Source of the DNA: Spongiivirga sp046524175
GTDB taxonomy: Bacteria; Bacteroidota; Bacteroidia; Flavobacteriales; Flavobacteriaceae
Direction of reading: 5' to 3'
NCBI RefSeq assembly: GCF_046524175.1
Contig: NZ_JBEFZF010000005.1
Location: 310,001-374,000, forward strand
Length of the DNA: 64,000 nt
Part shown: positions 26,748 to 35,416 of the stretch, piece by piece
How the letters are laid out: each line of letters starts with the position of its first letter
How positions within the stretch are numbered: the first letter of the stretch is position 1
Notes under the pieces: generated by a model
Databases searched by the model: none
Told to the model about the DNA's origin: nothing
The model's input: only the letters and a program-made list of their open reading frames with translations
Program-made: the position numbers and the translations under genes

Positions 26748-28109
26748 TTGTTGTCTATTCGTTTGAACACTTTATACTGCCTTGTTTTATTGGGATTTTT
26801 ACTCCCTCTGCCCTTACATGCCCAACAGGTTGAAATTAATGATGATCTTGGCGATGTAACTGATGAGTTTCAAGAGTATTTTTTTGAAGCGCTAAAACAA
26901 CGTAGTATCGAAAACTACGAGAAAGCATTAGAAGCACTTCAAAAATGCAAAAGCATTGACGATTCTAAGGCGATTGTTGATTTTGAAATAGGTAAAAACA
27001 ACTTACTGCTTCGAAAATTTGATACAGCGGAAGAAAATCTAAAAAAAGCCATAGCGAAAGCACCCAGCAACGAATGGTACCTAGAATCGCTGTATGAAGT
27101 GTATTACCAAACTCAAAATCTAGATCAGGCAATTATTACAGCCAAAAAATTAATTGCACATCATCCTATTTATAAAGAAGATTTGCTAAGCTTATACATG
27201 CGCACTAAGCAATATGAAGAAGCTATTTATATTCTTGATGATCTTGATGCTAGCAAAGGACGATCTGCAAGACGAGATAGTATTCGAGCTCAAATATATA
27301 CTACAAGTAGTTTTGAAAATGAAGAAGTAAATTACTGGAAAAAGCGCATTGCAAATGATCCAAGAAATGAGAAAAACTATCTTTCATTAATCTATTTGTT
27401 GAGCGAAAAAGGGGATGCCAAAGCTGCCTTTAAAATTTCAGAACAATTACTGAGAGCTATCCCCGATTCAAAATTGGCACATCTTGGCTTGTTCAAAAAT
27501 TATTTAATTAATGATCAAGTTAATAAAGCCATTAACTCAATGAATATTGTAATGAAGGCAACGCAAATAAATCAAGAAGCAAAGTTTAAAGTGCTGTACG
27601 ATTTTATGCGTTATACTGATACACACCCTGAACAAGAACCAGCCCTTGAAAAAGCTGCAAATTTGTATGCAGAGATCGAAGGAATGCGATCAGTCTACAC
27701 TGATATTGGCAATTATTACCTAAAAAATGGGAAAGACCAACAAGCTAATAAATATTTGCAGCTTGCATTTAATGGAGAGCTCCCTACCAATAATTTTGAT
27801 GCTCTAAAAAAGCAGCTATTCTTGTTAGCAGAATCTAATAACTATAAGCAGCTTTATGAAAAAACAGAAAAGGCTATTGAGAATTATCCTTCACAGCCAC
27901 TTTTGTATTTTTTAAGGGGTGCTGCATGTAATAATCTTAAAAAATATAAAGAAGCTATTGACGTTTTAGAAATTGGTATTGATTTTGTAGTAGATAATAT
28001 AAAACTTGAATCAAGCATTTATAAAGAATTAATTGTGGCCTATCGTAGTTTAAATAATACGAAGAAAATGAAATACTATGAAGCACTTCTGATTCGAATA
28101 AATAGTTAA
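26748..28109 (+). CDS. Exported tetratricopeptide repeat protein
   Basis: The 453-residue protein begins with a signal peptide (LLGFLLPLPLHAQQ) and is otherwise built of helical TPR-like units, for example EKALEALQKCKSIDDSKAIVDFEIG, KPLLYFLRGAACNNL-type repeats near the C-terminus, and ANKYLQLAFNG. It should act as a periplasmic scaffold. The frame opens with TTG at 26748; a nearby ATG at 26719 is out of frame. It is followed by the DUF4292 lipoprotein gene and the EnvC-like gene, suggesting a joint role in envelope assembly or division. Confidence 0.82.
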   Translation: MLSIRLNTLYCLVLLGFLLPLPLHAQQVEINDDLGDVTDEFQEYFFEALKQRSIENYEKALEALQKCKSIDDSKAIVDFEIGKNNLLLRKFDTAEENLKKAIAKAPSNEWYLESLYEVYYQTQNLDQAIITAKKLIAHHPIYKEDLLSLYMRTKQYEEAIYILDDLDASKGRSARRDSIRAQIYTTSSFENEEVNYWKKRIANDPRNEKNYLSLIYLLSEKGDAKAAFKISEQLLRAIPDSKLAHLGLFKNYLINDQVNKAINSMNIVMKATQINQEAKFKVLYDFMRYTDTHPEQEPALEKAANLYAEIEGMRSVYTDIGNYYLKNGKDQQANKYLQLAFNGELPTNNFDALKKQLFLLAESNNYKQLYEKTEKAIENYPSQPLLYFLRGAACNNLKKYKEAIDVLEIGIDFVVDNIKLESSIYKELIVAYRSLNNTKKMKYYEALLIRINS

Positions 28110-28145
28110 TAATCAAATAGAAAGAATATTCTTAAATTTTATTTA

Positions 28146-28931
28146 GTGTCATCTAAAAAATTCATAAAGATAATATTTGCTGTATTCGTCATTCTATTAT
28201 CAGGATGTAAGGCAACAAATAAAGTAACAAACACTACAGTGGTTGCACCTCTTAACGCCCGAAAAATTGTAAAAAATCATTATAAAAGCAGTACGGTTTT
28301 TAAAACTTTAAAAGGTCGTGCAAAAGTTCGCTATGAAGACGAAAGTCGGGGACAAACCGTAACTGCTAACATCCGTATTGAAAAAGGCAAAACTATTTGG
28401 CTAAGTGTATCATTTTTGGGAATTGTCGGGGCTAAAGCATTAATCACCCCCGATCAGGTACAGTATTACAACAAGCTGGAAAAAAACTATTTTGATGGTG
28501 ATTTTAGTTTGTTAACTGATTTGCTAGGTACAGAACTTACTTATAACCAATTAGAAGATATGCTAATGGGACAGGCTATCTTTGATTTGAAGGATGAAAA
28601 ATTGGAGAGCTCTGTTTTCAACAGATCTTACAAATTACAGTCCAGTCAAAATATTCCGTTGTTCGACAAACTATTTTTTGTAAATAGTCAAAACTTTAAA
28701 ATGGCTGAGCAACGCTTAAGACAAAAAGACAAAGCGCGCGAACTATCAATTTTATATCCTGAATACCAAAAAGTAAAAGGAAAAATACTCCCAAAGAAGA
28801 TTGACATTGTTGCCAGTGAAAATACCACAAGCACAAAAATTGCGTTTGAATATAGAAGTGTTAATTTTGATGAGGATATTTCTTTTCCGTTTAAAATACC
28901 TAGTGGGTATAAAGAGATTCAGATCAACTAA
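28146..28931 (+). CDS. DUF4292 lipoprotein (LolA/LolB-like fold suspected)
   Basis: The 261-residue protein has a lipobox LLSGC (Cys21) and the DUF4292 pattern: LKGRAKVRYEDESRGQTVTANIRI, KTIWLSVSFLGIVGAKALITPD, VQYYNKLEKNYFDGDF. The half-barrel pattern resembles lipoprotein carriers or acceptors of the LolA/LolB type. It starts with GTG at 28146 and ends one base before the EnvC-like gene, so these two are certainly co-transcribed. A role in outer-membrane biogenesis is inferred. Confidence 0.85.
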   Translation: MSSKKFIKIIFAVFVILLSGCKATNKVTNTTVVAPLNARKIVKNHYKSSTVFKTLKGRAKVRYEDESRGQTVTANIRIEKGKTIWLSVSFLGIVGAKALITPDQVQYYNKLEKNYFDGDFSLLTDLLGTELTYNQLEDMLMGQAIFDLKDEKLESSVFNRSYKLQSSQNIPLFDKLFFVNSQNFKMAEQRLRQKDKARELSILYPEYQKVKGKILPKKIDIVASENTTSTKIAFEYRSVNFDEDISFPFKIPSGYKEIQIN

Positions 28932-28932
28932 A

Positions 28933-30165
28933 ATGAAAAAAACGTCTGTTGCTACTTTTATTTTTATTCCCTTATTTACATTAATACTTTGGCTTCCTAC
29001 GTCACTTTCAGCACAGTCTACAAAACAAAAAGAACTACAACAACGACAGGAAAAGCTACAACAGGAGATTAAGCAAATTAATAAGCTTTTTTTCGAAGTT
29101 AAAAAAGAATCCAAATCCGTTTTAGAACGATTAGAAGATATGGACCAAAAGGTCAATGCACTTCAAAAACTAATTCGGGTAAGCAACCAACAAGCCAACT
29201 TATATACCAGAGAAATTGATGAAAATTTGAAGAACATCGCAAAACTTCGGTCCGATTTAAGCTCATTGAAAAATGAATATGCCGATATGATTAGAAAGTC
29301 GTATAAAAGCAAATCGGAACAAAGTAGAATTATGTTCTTATTATCGTCTGATGATTTTTTACAGGCATACAAACGTATGCAATACATGAAACAGTTTACA
29401 CGCCACCGTCGTAAACAGGGTGAAGCAATAAGCGCTAAGACTGAAGAATTGCAATTGCTCAATATCGATCTCAAAGAAAAGAAAAAAGAAAAAGAAAAGG
29501 TCTTAGCTGAAAACAAGAAAACTCAAAAAGCGTTAAAAGAAGATCAAAAACAACAACAAGAACTCATTGCTGTTCTTAAAAAAGATCAAAATAAATATGT
29601 TGCGGAGATTAAGCGTAAACAACGAGAATCAAACAGAATTGATGCGCAGATAAAATCACTCATTGCTGAAGCGATTGCTGCATCTAACAAAAAACTTGGA
29701 AAAAGCGGGGCAAAAACCTTTGCATTAACTCCGGCAGACAAAATTATCGCCGGGAATTTTGTTGCAAACAAAGGAAGACTCCCGTGGCCTATTGAAAAAG
29801 GAGTGGTTACTAGAAAATATGGCATTCAACAACACCCGGTATTTAAAGGTAATACCATTAAAAGTAATGGCTTACGTATTGCTAGTGAAAAAGGAGCAAA
29901 AGCACGTGCTATTTTTGACGGTGAAGTGCTACAAGTACAGGTGCAGAAAAGAGGAAATCCGAAGGTATTGATCAGACACGGTAATTATATTAGCGTTTAC
30001 GGAAACCTGCGGAAAGTATATGTAAAAAAGGGTGACAAAATAAAAGCCAAACAAGAAATTGGCGAGGTATTTACTAGCAGAAGTAGTGGAAAAACTGAGC
30101 TTTATTTTAGCGTTTTTAAGGAAGCTAAAACCATGAATCCAGCTCCCTGGCTAGCGTCTAAGTAA
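28933..30165 (+). CDS. EnvC-like murein hydrolase activator (degenerate M23/LytM domain)
   Basis: The 410-residue protein has a signal peptide (LPTSLSAQ), a long coiled coil (about residues 25-265) and a C-terminal LytM domain. The zinc-binding residues of active M23 peptidases appear to be missing: the HxxxD motif is replaced by TIKSNGLRIAS, the HxH motif is replaced by ELYFSV, and the YxHL segment reads YISVYGNL. It should therefore activate amidases in the manner of E. coli EnvC rather than cut peptidoglycan itself. The ATG at 28933 is right for the signal peptide; a longer upstream frame is spurious. Its last 8 bases overlap the convergent thioesterase gene. Confidence 0.88.
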   Translation: MKKTSVATFIFIPLFTLILWLPTSLSAQSTKQKELQQRQEKLQQEIKQINKLFFEVKKESKSVLERLEDMDQKVNALQKLIRVSNQQANLYTREIDENLKNIAKLRSDLSSLKNEYADMIRKSYKSKSEQSRIMFLLSSDDFLQAYKRMQYMKQFTRHRRKQGEAISAKTEELQLLNIDLKEKKKEKEKVLAENKKTQKALKEDQKQQQELIAVLKKDQNKYVAEIKRKQRESNRIDAQIKSLIAEAIAASNKKLGKSGAKTFALTPADKIIAGNFVANKGRLPWPIEKGVVTRKYGIQQHPVFKGNTIKSNGLRIASEKGAKARAIFDGEVLQVQVQKRGNPKVLIRHGNYISVYGNLRKVYVKKGDKIKAKQEIGEVFTSRSSGKTELYFSVFKEAKTMNPAPWLASK

Positions 30166-30667
30166 ACAGCGCTTTCAACTCACTTGCATCTTTAGGTTCC
30201 ATTTTACCAGCTAATACTAAACTTAGTTGTTTTCTTCGCAAAGCAGCTTCATAACGCTCTTTTTCAAGTGCAGTCTCAGGTTTAATTTTAGGTATTGCCA
30301 CCGGACGTCCAGTTTCATCTACCGCAACAAACGTATAGATAGCCTCATTTGCTTTTGCACGCGCCCCCGACTCCCTATCTTCTGTCCATACATCAATAAA
30401 TATTTCCATACTTGATGTAAATGCCCGACTTACTTTTGCTTCTACAGTTACTACGCTTCCTAACGGAATCGCTCTGTTAAACGCCACGTGATTCACCGAT
30501 GCAGTTACCACAATGCGCCTAGAATGACGTCTAGCTGCAATACTGGCAGCCCGATCCATTCTGGCCAATAATTCACCTCCAAAAAGGTTATTTAGCGGAT
30601 TGGTTTCACTAGGTAAAACAAGATCAGTCAATATTGCTTGGGATTCGCTTGGCGTTTTAGCTTCCAT
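30158..30667 (-). CDS. Acyl-CoA thioesterase (hotdog fold, YciA/ACOT-like)
   Basis: The 169-residue protein has the hotdog thioesterase pattern: LPSETNPLNNLFGGELLARMDRAASIAARRHS with the catalytic Asn/Asp region, and VTASVNHVAFNRAIPLGSVVTVEAKV. The 4HBT/ACOT group hydrolyses medium- to long-chain acyl-CoA to free acid and CoA in the cytoplasm. It overlaps the 3' end of the EnvC-like gene on the other strand by 8 bases. Confidence 0.9.
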   Translation of the reverse strand: MEAKTPSESQAILTDLVLPSETNPLNNLFGGELLARMDRAASIAARRHSRRIVVTASVNHVAFNRAIPLGSVVTVEAKVSRAFTSSMEIFIDVWTEDRESGARAKANEAIYTFVAVDETGRPVAIPKIKPETALEKERYEAALRRKQLSLVLAGKMEPKDASELKALFT

Positions 30668-30769
30668 TCAAAAAAAGTTTTGACAAAGATAGGATTCCCA
30701 TATCATTTTTATAATTGGTTTGATAACTAAAAATTGATTCCTTAATTTTAAATCAATAAGTATTTACCA

Positions 30770-32821
30770 ATGAAAACTTCTTTAACTAACATCCTTCTTT
30801 TCTTTGCTTTTTTTAGTTTTTTCTTCGTAGTCAATGCTCAAAATGACGAGTGGCATATTTCAACCACTGATAATTCTGATTATACCGGTATCGCTATCGC
30901 CAACGGAAGAATCGGAATGCTCTCTTCTAAAAAACCATTAGAAATACAACATGTTGTACTAAATAATGTATACGATGTTGATCCGAACCTAAAAGTGAGT
31001 CAGATTTTACACGGAATGAATTTTGGTAACCTAGATATGTATATCGATGGCGAAAAAATATCAGAAGATAATATCAGTAATTGGAAACAAACTATGAATA
31101 TGAAGGAAGCTGCCTTTACTACTTCCTTTTCATTTAAAAATAAGGCGGATGTTTCATGCACCCTGTACGCACTTAGAAACATCCAGTACGCATCCTACAT
31201 AGACATTAAAGTAACTGCCAAAAAAACAATAGATTTAAAGATTGCAGGAAAGATTATCGTGCCTAAAGAATATCAAAAACCTACCAACACCTATCAAGTA
31301 CTTAAAGATGTAGAAACCACCATGCCCATTTTACAATCAAAAGCTAAGAGTCCTTTCGGAAAACATCTTGTCAGCACATCGGGGACCTTTGTTTGGCACG
31401 CTATTAATTCTTCCAGAGAACACCAAAGGCCCGAACTAAAACATGAGGTTATTTCAGACTATGAGAACACTCTTTCATGGCAACAGCAAATTAAAAAAGG
31501 GAACACTTTAGAATTTGCTTGGACCGGAGCACAATGTACTACCAAAGATTTTGCCGACCCAAAATCAGAATCAGAACGCATTGTTATTTATAATTTGCTG
31601 AATAGTCGTGAAGTCCTTTTGGGACAACATAAAAAGCAATGGGAAGCACTGTGGGAAGGTGATATCATTATTGAAGGTGACCTAACCTCCCAACAGGATG
31701 TTCGCCTTGCCCTTTATCATTTATATGCATTCGGCCGGGGTGATTCAGATCTAAGTATCGCACCCATGGGTTTATCACTTCAAATACCTTATAACGGACA
31801 TATTTTTTGGGATACGGAATTATGGATGTTTCCACCGCTACTTATATTCAACCAAGATATTGCAGGTTCGTTGGTTAACTACCGTTCTGACAGATTAGAT
31901 AAAGCAAAACAGCGCGCACTAAACTATGGATATAAAGGTGCTATGTTTCCATGGGAAAGCGATGATACCGGAGAGGAAGCAACACCGCCATTTGCATTAA
32001 CAGGGCCATTTGAGCATCATATTACTGCCGATATTGGCATCGCTTTTTGGAACTACTATAGGGTAACCAAAGACAAACGTTGGTTACAGGAAAAAGGATT
32101 TCCAGTGTTGAAGGCGGTGGCAGACTTTTGGGTAAGTCGTGTCACTAAAAATAATGATGGTAGTTTTTCGATTAATAATGTAGTTGGCGCCAATGAATTT
32201 GCCCCTAATGTAAATGATAACGCTTTTACGAATGGTGCCGCAATAACTGCCTTAAATTATGCTGTTTTAGCCGCTAAAGAGTTAAACATCGACCCGGATC
32301 AACAGTGGACCGAAGTGGCATCCAAAATAAGAATCTTAAAGTTTAAAGATGGTACTACTAAAGAACATAGCCACTATAATGGCGAGCGGATTAAACAGGC
32401 TGATGTCAATTTACTCTCCTACCCTTTAAATGTGGTAAACGATGAAAAGACCATTTTAAAAGACCTCAAGTACTATGAACCAAAACTAGCAAAAGAAGGT
32501 CCTGCAATGGGTAAATCAATTTTTGCTGTATTGTACGCAAGACAAGGAGATGCAAAAAATGCATTTAGGCTTTTTAAAGATAGTTATGTACCTAATCAAC
32601 AAGCACCTTTTGGTGCCTTATCTGAAGTAGCTACTTCCAACTTCTCTTATTTTGCTACCGGTGCGGGTGGTATGCTACAAAGTGTGTTATTCGGATTTGC
32701 CGGATTAGAGTTTTCTAGTGAAGGAATTATTCAAAAAAATCCCATTTTACCCAAGCAATGGAAATCGTTAACCATTAAAGGTGTAGGTCCCGATAAAAAA
32801 ACATACAGAATTGACCAGTAG
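30770..32821 (+). CDS. Secreted GH65 family alpha-glucoside hydrolase
   Basis: The 683-residue protein has a signal peptide (FFVVNAQ), an N-terminal beta-sandwich (residues about 25-290) and an (alpha/alpha)6 barrel. GH65 features are GAMFPWESDDTGEEATP, EHHITADIGIAFWNYY, and GANEFAPNVNDNAFTN with a Glu in the catalytic-acid position. Most characterised GH65 phosphorylases are cytoplasmic, so export argues for a hydrolase, as reported for a secreted kojibiose-hydrolysing enzyme of Flavobacterium johnsoniae. Likely substrates are alpha-linked disaccharides such as kojibiose or trehalose; this is inferred. No sugar genes adjoin it. Confidence 0.85.
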   Translation: MKTSLTNILLFFAFFSFFFVVNAQNDEWHISTTDNSDYTGIAIANGRIGMLSSKKPLEIQHVVLNNVYDVDPNLKVSQILHGMNFGNLDMYIDGEKISEDNISNWKQTMNMKEAAFTTSFSFKNKADVSCTLYALRNIQYASYIDIKVTAKKTIDLKIAGKIIVPKEYQKPTNTYQVLKDVETTMPILQSKAKSPFGKHLVSTSGTFVWHAINSSREHQRPELKHEVISDYENTLSWQQQIKKGNTLEFAWTGAQCTTKDFADPKSESERIVIYNLLNSREVLLGQHKKQWEALWEGDIIIEGDLTSQQDVRLALYHLYAFGRGDSDLSIAPMGLSLQIPYNGHIFWDTELWMFPPLLIFNQDIAGSLVNYRSDRLDKAKQRALNYGYKGAMFPWESDDTGEEATPPFALTGPFEHHITADIGIAFWNYYRVTKDKRWLQEKGFPVLKAVADFWVSRVTKNNDGSFSINNVVGANEFAPNVNDNAFTNGAAITALNYAVLAAKELNIDPDQQWTEVASKIRILKFKDGTTKEHSHYNGERIKQADVNLLSYPLNVVNDEKTILKDLKYYEPKLAKEGPAMGKSIFAVLYARQGDAKNAFRLFKDSYVPNQQAPFGALSEVATSNFSYFATGAGGMLQSVLFGFAGLEFSSEGIIQKNPILPKQWKSLTIKGVGPDKKTYRIDQ

Positions 32822-32876
32822 ATTGGTTAGATTCAACTGATTTCAGTATGAAAAAACTATTTCAAAAACTGTCAAA

Positions 32877-33554
32877 TTACACTTCGATACTACTTCCAAC
32901 CTCTAAAAGAATTAACTCTTTACTAGCACTTGAAAACTTATTTTTTGCCTCCTCTTTATCAATCTCGATATACCCAAAAGTATCATAGTGAATACCGAGT
33001 ACACGATTACATTCAACGAAATCAGAAGCAACGACAGCGTCATCAACACCCATAGTAAAATTATCGCCGATAGGAAATACAGCTAGGTCTAGAGCGGTCT
33101 GCATTGGTATCAATTTCATATCCATCGTTAAGGCCGTATCTCCGGCTATATAAATGTTTTTATCTGCCTCCATAACAAACCCTCCCGGTTGACCGCCATA
33201 AGTACCATCACCAAAAGACGATGTATGCACAGCGTTGACATACTTCACTTTTCCAAAATCAAAATTCCATGCTCCTCCATGATTCATTGGGTGCACTTTA
33301 TGTCCCTTTGCCTGATAATGCATTGCTATTTCGTAATTAGATACAATGATGGCTCCAGTATGTTTTGCAAGAGCATCGACATCAGCAGTATGATCAAAAT
33401 GGGCATGCGTTACCAGAATAAAGTCCGCTTTAAGTTCCGTTAACTTTATCTTTTCTTTTGCTAGCGGATTTTCAGTAATGAATGGGTCAATAATAATGTT
33501 TTTTGTCCCGGTTTCTATTCCAATACAGCCATGGCCGTAAGCAGTAATTTTCAT
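32877..33554 (-). CDS. UPF0173 metal-dependent hydrolase (metallo-beta-lactamase fold)
   Basis: The 225-residue protein is full length for UPF0173. It has the metal-binding motif HAHFDH (His50, His52, Asp54, His55), IGDNFTMG, AGDTALTMDMK with the bridging Asp, and a late His in VLGIHYDTFG. It should bind two metal ions in the cytoplasm and hydrolyse an unknown substrate. It converges on the GH65 gene with a 55-base gap lacking a clear hairpin. Confidence 0.92.
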   Translation of the reverse strand: MKITAYGHGCIGIETGTKNIIIDPFITENPLAKEKIKLTELKADFILVTHAHFDHTADVDALAKHTGAIIVSNYEIAMHYQAKGHKVHPMNHGGAWNFDFGKVKYVNAVHTSSFGDGTYGGQPGGFVMEADKNIYIAGDTALTMDMKLIPMQTALDLAVFPIGDNFTMGVDDAVVASDFVECNRVLGIHYDTFGYIEIDKEEAKNKFSSASKELILLEVGSSIEV

Positions 33555-33583
33555 AATGCTTATTAATTAATAATTTAAGAAAA

Positions 33584-33614
33584 TTACAAAAAAACACACT
33601 AACAATTATATTTG
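33584..33614 (+). promoter_or_regulatory. Bacteroidota-type promoter of the Na/Pi cotransporter gene
   Basis: TATATTTG at 33607-33614 matches the TAnnTTTG -7 consensus exactly, and TTAC at 33584-33587 stands 19 bases upstream in the -33 position (partial match to TTTG). The start codon is 30 bases downstream. Confidence 0.55.
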
Positions 33615-33643
33615 CTTCCAGTAGTTAATTAGCACCACGGCGC

Positions 33644-35407
33644 ATGCAATACCGATTCTATGAAATACTTCAATTAATTGGTTCCTTAGGGTTGTTCCTT
33701 TTCGGAATGAAAGTAATGAGCGATGCATTACTTAATCTGGCAGGCAACAAGATGCGATCTTTTCTTGCAAGGATGACTTCTAATAGGGTTTTTGGTATAG
33801 CAACCGGTTTTTTAATCACCTCTGTTATTCAATCATCTTCAGCAACCACCTTAATGGTAGTAAGTTTCGCAAATGCCTCTTTACTCACCTTAACAGAATC
33901 GATTAGTGTAATAATGGGAGCAAATATTGGCACGACCATAACCGCTTGGTTGATTACCATTTTAGGTTTTAAAGTAAGTATGAGTGCTATCGCTTTACCA
34001 TTAGTTGGTTTTGGTTTTGCATTCACCTTTATAAAAAAGGAAAAGGCAAAAGATTGGGGTGGATTCATCATTGGCTTTGCAATACTTTTCATAGGACTTC
34101 AGTTTTTGAAGGAAGCTATGCCCAACATTAATGAAAACCCTGAAATTTTAGCATTCTTATCTAAATACACAGATCTTGGTTTCTGGTCCATACTGCTATT
34201 TTTATTAATAGGTACAGTTTTGACGGTTGTCATACAATCTTCAAGTGCTACGATGGCTTTAACTTTGATTATGACCGCTCAAGGTTGGATTCCTTTTGAA
34301 ATGGCTGCAGCTATGGTCCTGGGTGAAAATGTGGGTACCACCATAACCGCAAATCTCGCTGCCATTGTAGGTAATTTTAATGCGAAGCGAACGGCAAGAG
34401 CACATCTTATATTTAATTTACTAGGGGTGCTTTGGATGCTTATTTTATTTTATCCTTTTCTGCGATTTATTAGCTGGCTATCGACAGAATTGGGATCGGA
34501 ATCACCCTATGTAAGCGCTGCTGCTGTTCCTGTAGCAATTTCCCTGTTTCACACGGCATTTAACATAACAAATACCTTGTTATTGGTTTGGTTTGTCAAA
34601 CCTATTGCGAAGATTGTACAGCGATTTGTTCCGGAAAAAATGATACCTGAAAGGGCCATAGATGAACCAAAGTTTCTTACAAAGGAATCAAAAAAGTACC
34701 CTGAAACCGCAATTGTAGCATTACTAGAAGAATCGAAGTATCTTTTTGAACATGCCATTTTTCAAATTGTTGCGAACGGACTAAATATTCAAAGAGATGA
34801 TATTAAATCAGAACTGAGAATTCGAGAAGTCATTGAAAAATCCACTAAAGATCTTAAAACAGATGTCCGAGATTTATACTATCGAAAAGTAAAATCTATA
34901 TACGGACAAATACTTACTTACATGAGCAATGTTCAAACAAAAGTGAACTTTAATAACGAACAAAGCGAGCGCCTCACTGAAATACAGGTTGCAAACCGTA
35001 AAATGGTACGTATCATCAGAGAAATCACAGAAATAAGCAGAAGTATTTCTACCTATTTAAATTCAGAAAATGAACACCTCGGTGATATGTACAATTCCTT
35101 CCGAAAGAAAGTGGCCAAAACCCTTCGGATTATTTATCTTTTTAGGACTGAGAAAGACAGGTTTTCTTATCATGAAAAACTTATAAAACTTAGTGTTAGG
35201 GCTCAGGAAGAAGCGTTAACGGGAAATAGAAAAATCGATAAACTTATACGCGACAATTTAATATCAGTAGATATGGCATCGTCGCTAGTAAACGATAACG
35301 ACCATATTAACAACATTATTAAAGAACTAATCAATGTGGCTCATCTATTATATGAAGGTTACGATCCATTGACCGAAAATAATGGGATTAATACTGGCAC
35401 TAAATAA
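33644..35407 (+). CDS. Na+/phosphate cotransporter, NptA family, with PhoU-like C-terminus
   Basis: The 587-residue protein has about eight to ten membrane spans with the duplicated QSSSA motif of the NptA/SLC34-like family (63-67 and 198-202), each followed by a GANIGTT or GENVGTT segment. The C-terminal 200 residues (about 345-555) are helical and resemble PhoU, a typical fusion in bacteria. It should import phosphate with sodium at the inner membrane. It converges on a PiT-type permease gene only 9 bases away, so two different phosphate uptake systems lie side by side. Confidence 0.92.
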   Translation: MQYRFYEILQLIGSLGLFLFGMKVMSDALLNLAGNKMRSFLARMTSNRVFGIATGFLITSVIQSSSATTLMVVSFANASLLTLTESISVIMGANIGTTITAWLITILGFKVSMSAIALPLVGFGFAFTFIKKEKAKDWGGFIIGFAILFIGLQFLKEAMPNINENPEILAFLSKYTDLGFWSILLFLLIGTVLTVVIQSSSATMALTLIMTAQGWIPFEMAAAMVLGENVGTTITANLAAIVGNFNAKRTARAHLIFNLLGVLWMLILFYPFLRFISWLSTELGSESPYVSAAAVPVAISLFHTAFNITNTLLLVWFVKPIAKIVQRFVPEKMIPERAIDEPKFLTKESKKYPETAIVALLEESKYLFEHAIFQIVANGLNIQRDDIKSELRIREVIEKSTKDLKTDVRDLYYRKVKSIYGQILTYMSNVQTKVNFNNEQSERLTEIQVANRKMVRIIREITEISRSISTYLNSENEHLGDMYNSFRKKVAKTLRIIYLFRTEKDRFSYHEKLIKLSVRAQEEALTGNRKIDKLIRDNLISVDMASSLVNDNDHINNIIKELINVAHLLYEGYDPLTENNGINTGTK

Positions 35408-35416
35408 AAACCAAAG

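Noticed and set aside
28933..30165. Active M23 peptidoglycan peptidase
   Set aside because: The zinc-binding HxxxD and HxH motifs are not present; it fits an EnvC-like activator better.
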